Of a stretch of DNA of 64,000 nucleotides, positions 61,146 to 64,000 are shown piece by piece. Made by a program: the position numbers and the translations under genes. The notes under the pieces were generated by a model. The model saw only the letters and a program-made list of their open reading frames with translations. It ran no database searches and was not told the origin of the DNA. The stretch comes from Paenibacillus rhizosphaerae (GTDB taxonomy: Bacteria; Bacillota; Bacilli; Paenibacillales; Paenibacillaceae). The stretch covers positions 525,327 to 589,326 of the forward strand of contig NZ_JACHXJ010000004.1 in assembly GCF_014192015.1 (NCBI RefSeq). The letters are read 5' to 3'. The stretch's first letter is position 1. Every line of letters begins with the position of its first letter.

Positions 61146-62699
61146 ATGTCCTTTTGCCGAATTCCGGGATGGTTCGTCGCCTGTCTGCTGTGCATCACAC
61201 TGGCATCCGGACTGGCGGGCTGCGCGGCCGGCGGCGATGTCCGCATGGACGGTCCCTCTCTTTTCGGCGATGCGACCGCTTCGTCCGGCGAGCCGGAAGC
61301 GACGCTAAAGTTTTATTTCGGCGGCGAGAAAAAGGCGGCGACGGATGAAGTTTGGGCGGCCGTAAGCGATTACGTCAAAACCAAAGGATTAAACGTCAAA
61401 TTTTCCGTCCATTTCATTCCCTGGCCGGAATATTCGGGGAAGCTGCTGGTCATGGCGGCGGCGGGGGACCGGTGGGACCTGAATTTCGATTCGGAAGGCT
61501 CATTCAAGCAAATGGCGTCCCGGGGTTCCTATTTGAGATTAAACGATCTTCTTCCGGTGTATGCGCCCCACCTGTATGAACGCTACCGGCAGCAGCATAA
61601 CCTGCCCTCTGCCACGATCGGCGGGGATATCGTCGGCTTGCCCTGGTCGATCAGGATGAATCAGCGGCCCTATGCCGGATGGCGGGTGGACCTGGCGGAG
61701 AAGGCGGGAATTTACCGCGAACCTGAATCGGTACGAACCGCCGAGGATGTCGATTCGCTTCTCCACGATCTCAAGAAAGCCTATCCCAATCAGAAGCTGA
61801 GCCGGATCCCGGCGCTCCCCCTGTATGTGGTACGGGACGAATGGGTGGATTTGGGCTTCCACGGCCTCGGATTCTATTTGAATGATCCTCATTACAAGGT
61901 ACAGGCGATCGAGGATCAGCCTTTTTACGCGGATGCCGCCTTCATGAGCAAGGCATGGTACGAGGACGGGATTCTGAATCCCGATTCAAAGATCGATACC
62001 GAAGACGCCGCGGATCAATGGCGCAACGGGAAAATGCTGTTCACGCTCACATCCCATGAGTGGGCCTATGCAGCCGATCCGGGTTTTGCCGATGCAAGCT
62101 ACCGGCAGCAGATGTCGCTATTGTATCCCGACAAAAAAACGGTCAACCGCAGCCCGATCGCAAATGTCGTGGCCATTAACCGGAATGCCGAGCACCCGGA
62201 GCTGGTGTTGCGGTTTCTTGATATGCTGGAGACGGACGAGAGGTTGTTTGATCTTGTCGTGTACGGGATTCAGGGGAAAACCTATGAGCTGGACGGAGGG
62301 AAGGTCAAGTACCCGGATAACCTGAACTTTTCCACCAGCAACTACATGGACTGGGGAGGACAGTGGGCGCTGTGGAAACCGCAATTTTTGCGCCCCACTG
62401 AAACGTACCCGGGGGACTTCTGGAAGGAGGAAGCCCGCTTTGCGGATCTGCCCGTGAATGTGGATTCTCCCGTGGAAGGATTGCTGCTGAACGATCAGTC
62501 GATCAGTCCGCTGCTTGAAGAGCGCGATCAGACCTATGAGGACTACGGCAAATCAATCGAGTACGGCATGGTGCCGGATGTAGCCGAGGCGCTGTCGGAC
62601 TACCGTATGATGCAAAAAAGCAATGGGCTGGATACGATTATCCGGGAAGTGCAGCGTCAGGTCGACCAATTCCTGGCGGCACAGCAGCAACATTCATGA
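61146..62699 (+). CDS. Solute-binding lipoprotein of the DUF3502/LplA type
   Basis: Exported binding protein of 517 residues. The start at 61146 (MSFCRIPGWFVACLL) follows AAAGGAAG; an in-frame ATG at 61125 has no ribosome binding site and lies against the cre site. The lipobox is LAGC. ATLKFYFGGEKKAATDEVWA and the C-terminal SIEYGMVPDVAEALSDYRMM are recognisable in the DUF3502-type subset of sugar-binding proteins (LplA, YtcQ). No permease is adjacent; a response regulator follows instead, so it may act as a sensor's binding protein or serve permeases elsewhere. Confidence 0.9.
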   Translation: MSFCRIPGWFVACLLCITLASGLAGCAAGGDVRMDGPSLFGDATASSGEPEATLKFYFGGEKKAATDEVWAAVSDYVKTKGLNVKFSVHFIPWPEYSGKLLVMAAAGDRWDLNFDSEGSFKQMASRGSYLRLNDLLPVYAPHLYERYRQQHNLPSATIGGDIVGLPWSIRMNQRPYAGWRVDLAEKAGIYREPESVRTAEDVDSLLHDLKKAYPNQKLSRIPALPLYVVRDEWVDLGFHGLGFYLNDPHYKVQAIEDQPFYADAAFMSKAWYEDGILNPDSKIDTEDAADQWRNGKMLFTLTSHEWAYAADPGFADASYRQQMSLLYPDKKTVNRSPIANVVAINRNAEHPELVLRFLDMLETDERLFDLVVYGIQGKTYELDGGKVKYPDNLNFSTSNYMDWGGQWALWKPQFLRPTETYPGDFWKEEARFADLPVNVDSPVEGLLLNDQSISPLLEERDQTYEDYGKSIEYGMVPDVAEALSDYRMMQKSNGLDTIIREVQRQVDQFLAAQQQHS

Positions 62700-62717
62700 C
62701 AAGGGGAGGATGCCTTT

Positions 62718-64000
62718 ATGATCAGCGTATTAATCGTGGACGACGAATTTGAAATTCGCGAGGGGCTCCGCAAGCGGGTCCCCTGGAATGAATACGGCAT
62801 TAACGCCGTCATGGCGGCTTCGGATGGGGATGAGGCACTGCAACTGGCCCGTCACCATCAGCCGAATCTGATCGTGACGGACATCAAGATGAACCGGATG
62901 TCTGGGCTTGAGTTTCTGGCAGAGCTGCATACTTTACCGGATTACCTGTGGAAAGCGGTGCTGATCAGCGGTTACGACGATTTCAGCCTGGTCAAACAGG
63001 CGATCCAGCTTGGCGCGATGGACTATATCCTGAAGCCGATCAAACTGGATGAACTGGAGCGCATCGTCCGTAAAGCGGTGGATGCGATTGAACGGGAACG
63101 GCTGCAGCAGCAAACGCATGACCGCCTCACGTACCAGGTACAATTTGCGGAACCGAAGCTTCAGGAGGAGCTGCTGCGCGAAATGGCGGAGAATGAATAC
63201 GATCCGTACCGCGAGACCCGCATCTCCCACCGCCTGCAGTCGTTGAGACTGGACTGGATGAGCCGGATACCGCTGCTGCTGATGGCCATTGAAGGGGACG
63301 ACTTAAGAGCCCTGCCCGTCCGGCCAGGCATGCCGGATGAGAAGGAGCTTGTCCTGTTCGGCATCGGCAATGTCGTCGGCCATACGCTTGCCGAGCAATT
63401 GAACATGCCGTCGGCCCTGTTCAAGGATACGCACGAACGGTGGGTGGCCGTCATCGGCTGCCCTGATCCCGAAATGCTTGATTCATGCCATGCCGTCGCC
63501 GAGACCTGTCTGCTGCGCATCAACCAATTCGTGAAGGTCAAGGCCAGCATCGGGATCAGCCCCGCGCCCAAAGAGCTGAACAAGCTGCATCAGCTCTACG
63601 TAGACTGCACCGAGTCCCTGGAGCAGAAGGTCGTCTGCGGGGGCAACCGGGTCTTTACCGGCAGCGTAGAGGAAGGCGCCGCAGAGGCCGGCAGGCTGAC
63701 GATCCGGGAGCCGGGGGCGGTGCTTGACCTGGTGAAGTACGGAACGGACGCCGACATTTCGGAATCCATGGCCGACTTTGAGGATATGGTCAAATCGTGG
63801 GAGCTGCCTAATGTAAAAGATATCCAGCAGCAGTTGTTCAAATGGCTGATGGGGATCTATCGTACGGCCGCGTCGGCCGGGTGGCCCGACCGTTCCTGGG
63901 AGCAGGACCCGATCGGCCTGTGGGAGCAATTGGAGCAGTACGACACGCTGCAGTCGCTTCAGGATCAGGTGGAGAACCGGCTGCTGTCCCTGGCCGGAGA
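62718..64000 (+). CDS. YesN-type response regulator (3' end outside window)
   Basis: Receiver-domain regulator, open for 427 codons to the window edge. The start ATG follows AGGGGAGGATGCCTTT. The receiver (MISVLIVDDEFEIREGL) has its acidic pair at Asp8/Asp9 and phospho-acceptor Asp55 in VTDIKM, with LISGYDDF and LKPIK completing the active site. A long middle region without known motifs follows, typical of YesN proteins, which end in an AraC-type helix-turn-helix expected beyond base 64000. It is 18 bases after the lipoprotein gene, so both form one unit. A YesM-type sensor kinase gene is expected next. Confidence 0.92.
   Translation, partial: MISVLIVDDEFEIREGLRKRVPWNEYGINAVMAASDGDEALQLARHHQPNLIVTDIKMNRMSGLEFLAELHTLPDYLWKAVLISGYDDFSLVKQAIQLGAMDYILKPIKLDELERIVRKAVDAIERERLQQQTHDRLTYQVQFAEPKLQEELLREMAENEYDPYRETRISHRLQSLRLDWMSRIPLLLMAIEGDDLRALPVRPGMPDEKELVLFGIGNVVGHTLAEQLNMPSALFKDTHERWVAVIGCPDPEMLDSCHAVAETCLLRINQFVKVKASIGISPAPKELNKLHQLYVDCTESLEQKVVCGGNRVFTGSVEEGAAEAGRLTIREPGAVLDLVKYGTDADISESMADFEDMVKSWELPNVKDIQQQLFKWLMGIYRTAASAGWPDRSWEQDPIGLWEQLEQYDTLQSLQDQVENRLLSLAG

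Overview
The window looks like chromosomal DNA from a Paenibacillus-type member of the Bacillales. The main reasons are a fairly GC-rich sequence with strong AGGAGG-type ribosome binding sites and frequent TTG/GTG starts, a caa3-type ctaCDEFG cluster, a guanine-riboswitch-controlled xpt-pbuX pair, sites matching the Bacillus CcpA operator (cre) consensus, and many sugar ABC transporters whose binding proteins are lipoproteins. I saw no insertion sequence, phage, CRISPR array, rRNA or tRNA. Genus and species are inference only.

Region 1 (1-17.4 kb) is a housekeeping mosaic. It holds the end of a SNF2 helicase with a small zinc-motif partner, an M15 D,D-carboxypeptidase lipoprotein, a small alarmone synthetase, a UvrD-type helicase, a zinc-ribbon protein, a TrmB-type regulator, a Nudix hydrolase, MscL, the riboswitch-xpt-pbuX unit, a diacylglycerol-kinase-like protein, a serine hydrolase and a second-type methionine aminopeptidase. 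Region 2 (17.4-24.5 kb) is the caa3 cytochrome c oxidase operon ctaC-D-E-F. It has a consensus sigma-A promoter and a perfect cre site, and is followed by the assembly genes ctaG and a DUF420 (CtaM/YozB-like) gene and then by a membrane-anchored protein of unknown function.

Region 3 (24.5-30.5 kb) is an ABC exporter operon. A YtrA-like GntR repressor is encoded with two ABC ATPases and two membrane proteins, and the promoter -10 box lies inside a perfect 2 x 14 bp palindrome. A secreted TraB/GumN-type protein follows. A short graveyard (30.56-30.88 kb) keeps the tail of a histidine kinase and of another gene.

Region 4 (31-42.3 kb) is a glycan-use locus: a GH43 enzyme, a GntR/LacI hybrid regulator, a binding protein with two permeases but no ATPase, a GH38 alpha-mannosidase, a ManD-like enolase-superfamily dehydratase and an NAD-dependent epimerase/dehydrogenase. 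Together they suggest uptake and breakdown of mannosylated or uronic-acid-containing oligosaccharides.

Region 5 (42.4-64 kb) is the most unusual part. A 1469-residue secreted double beta-helix protein is followed by a tightly coupled operon. That operon encodes an MsmX/UgpC-type ATPase, a giant binding protein fused to carbohydrate-binding-like modules, two permeases, an NHL beta-propeller/Yip1 membrane protein, a DUF5696 protein that appears to start on ATT, two more permeases and a second, lipoprotein binding protein. After it come a cre-controlled DUF3502-type binding lipoprotein and a YesN-type response regulator cut by the window end. I propose that the operon encodes one composite surface machine for capturing, processing and importing a complex glycan. 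The substrate is unknown.
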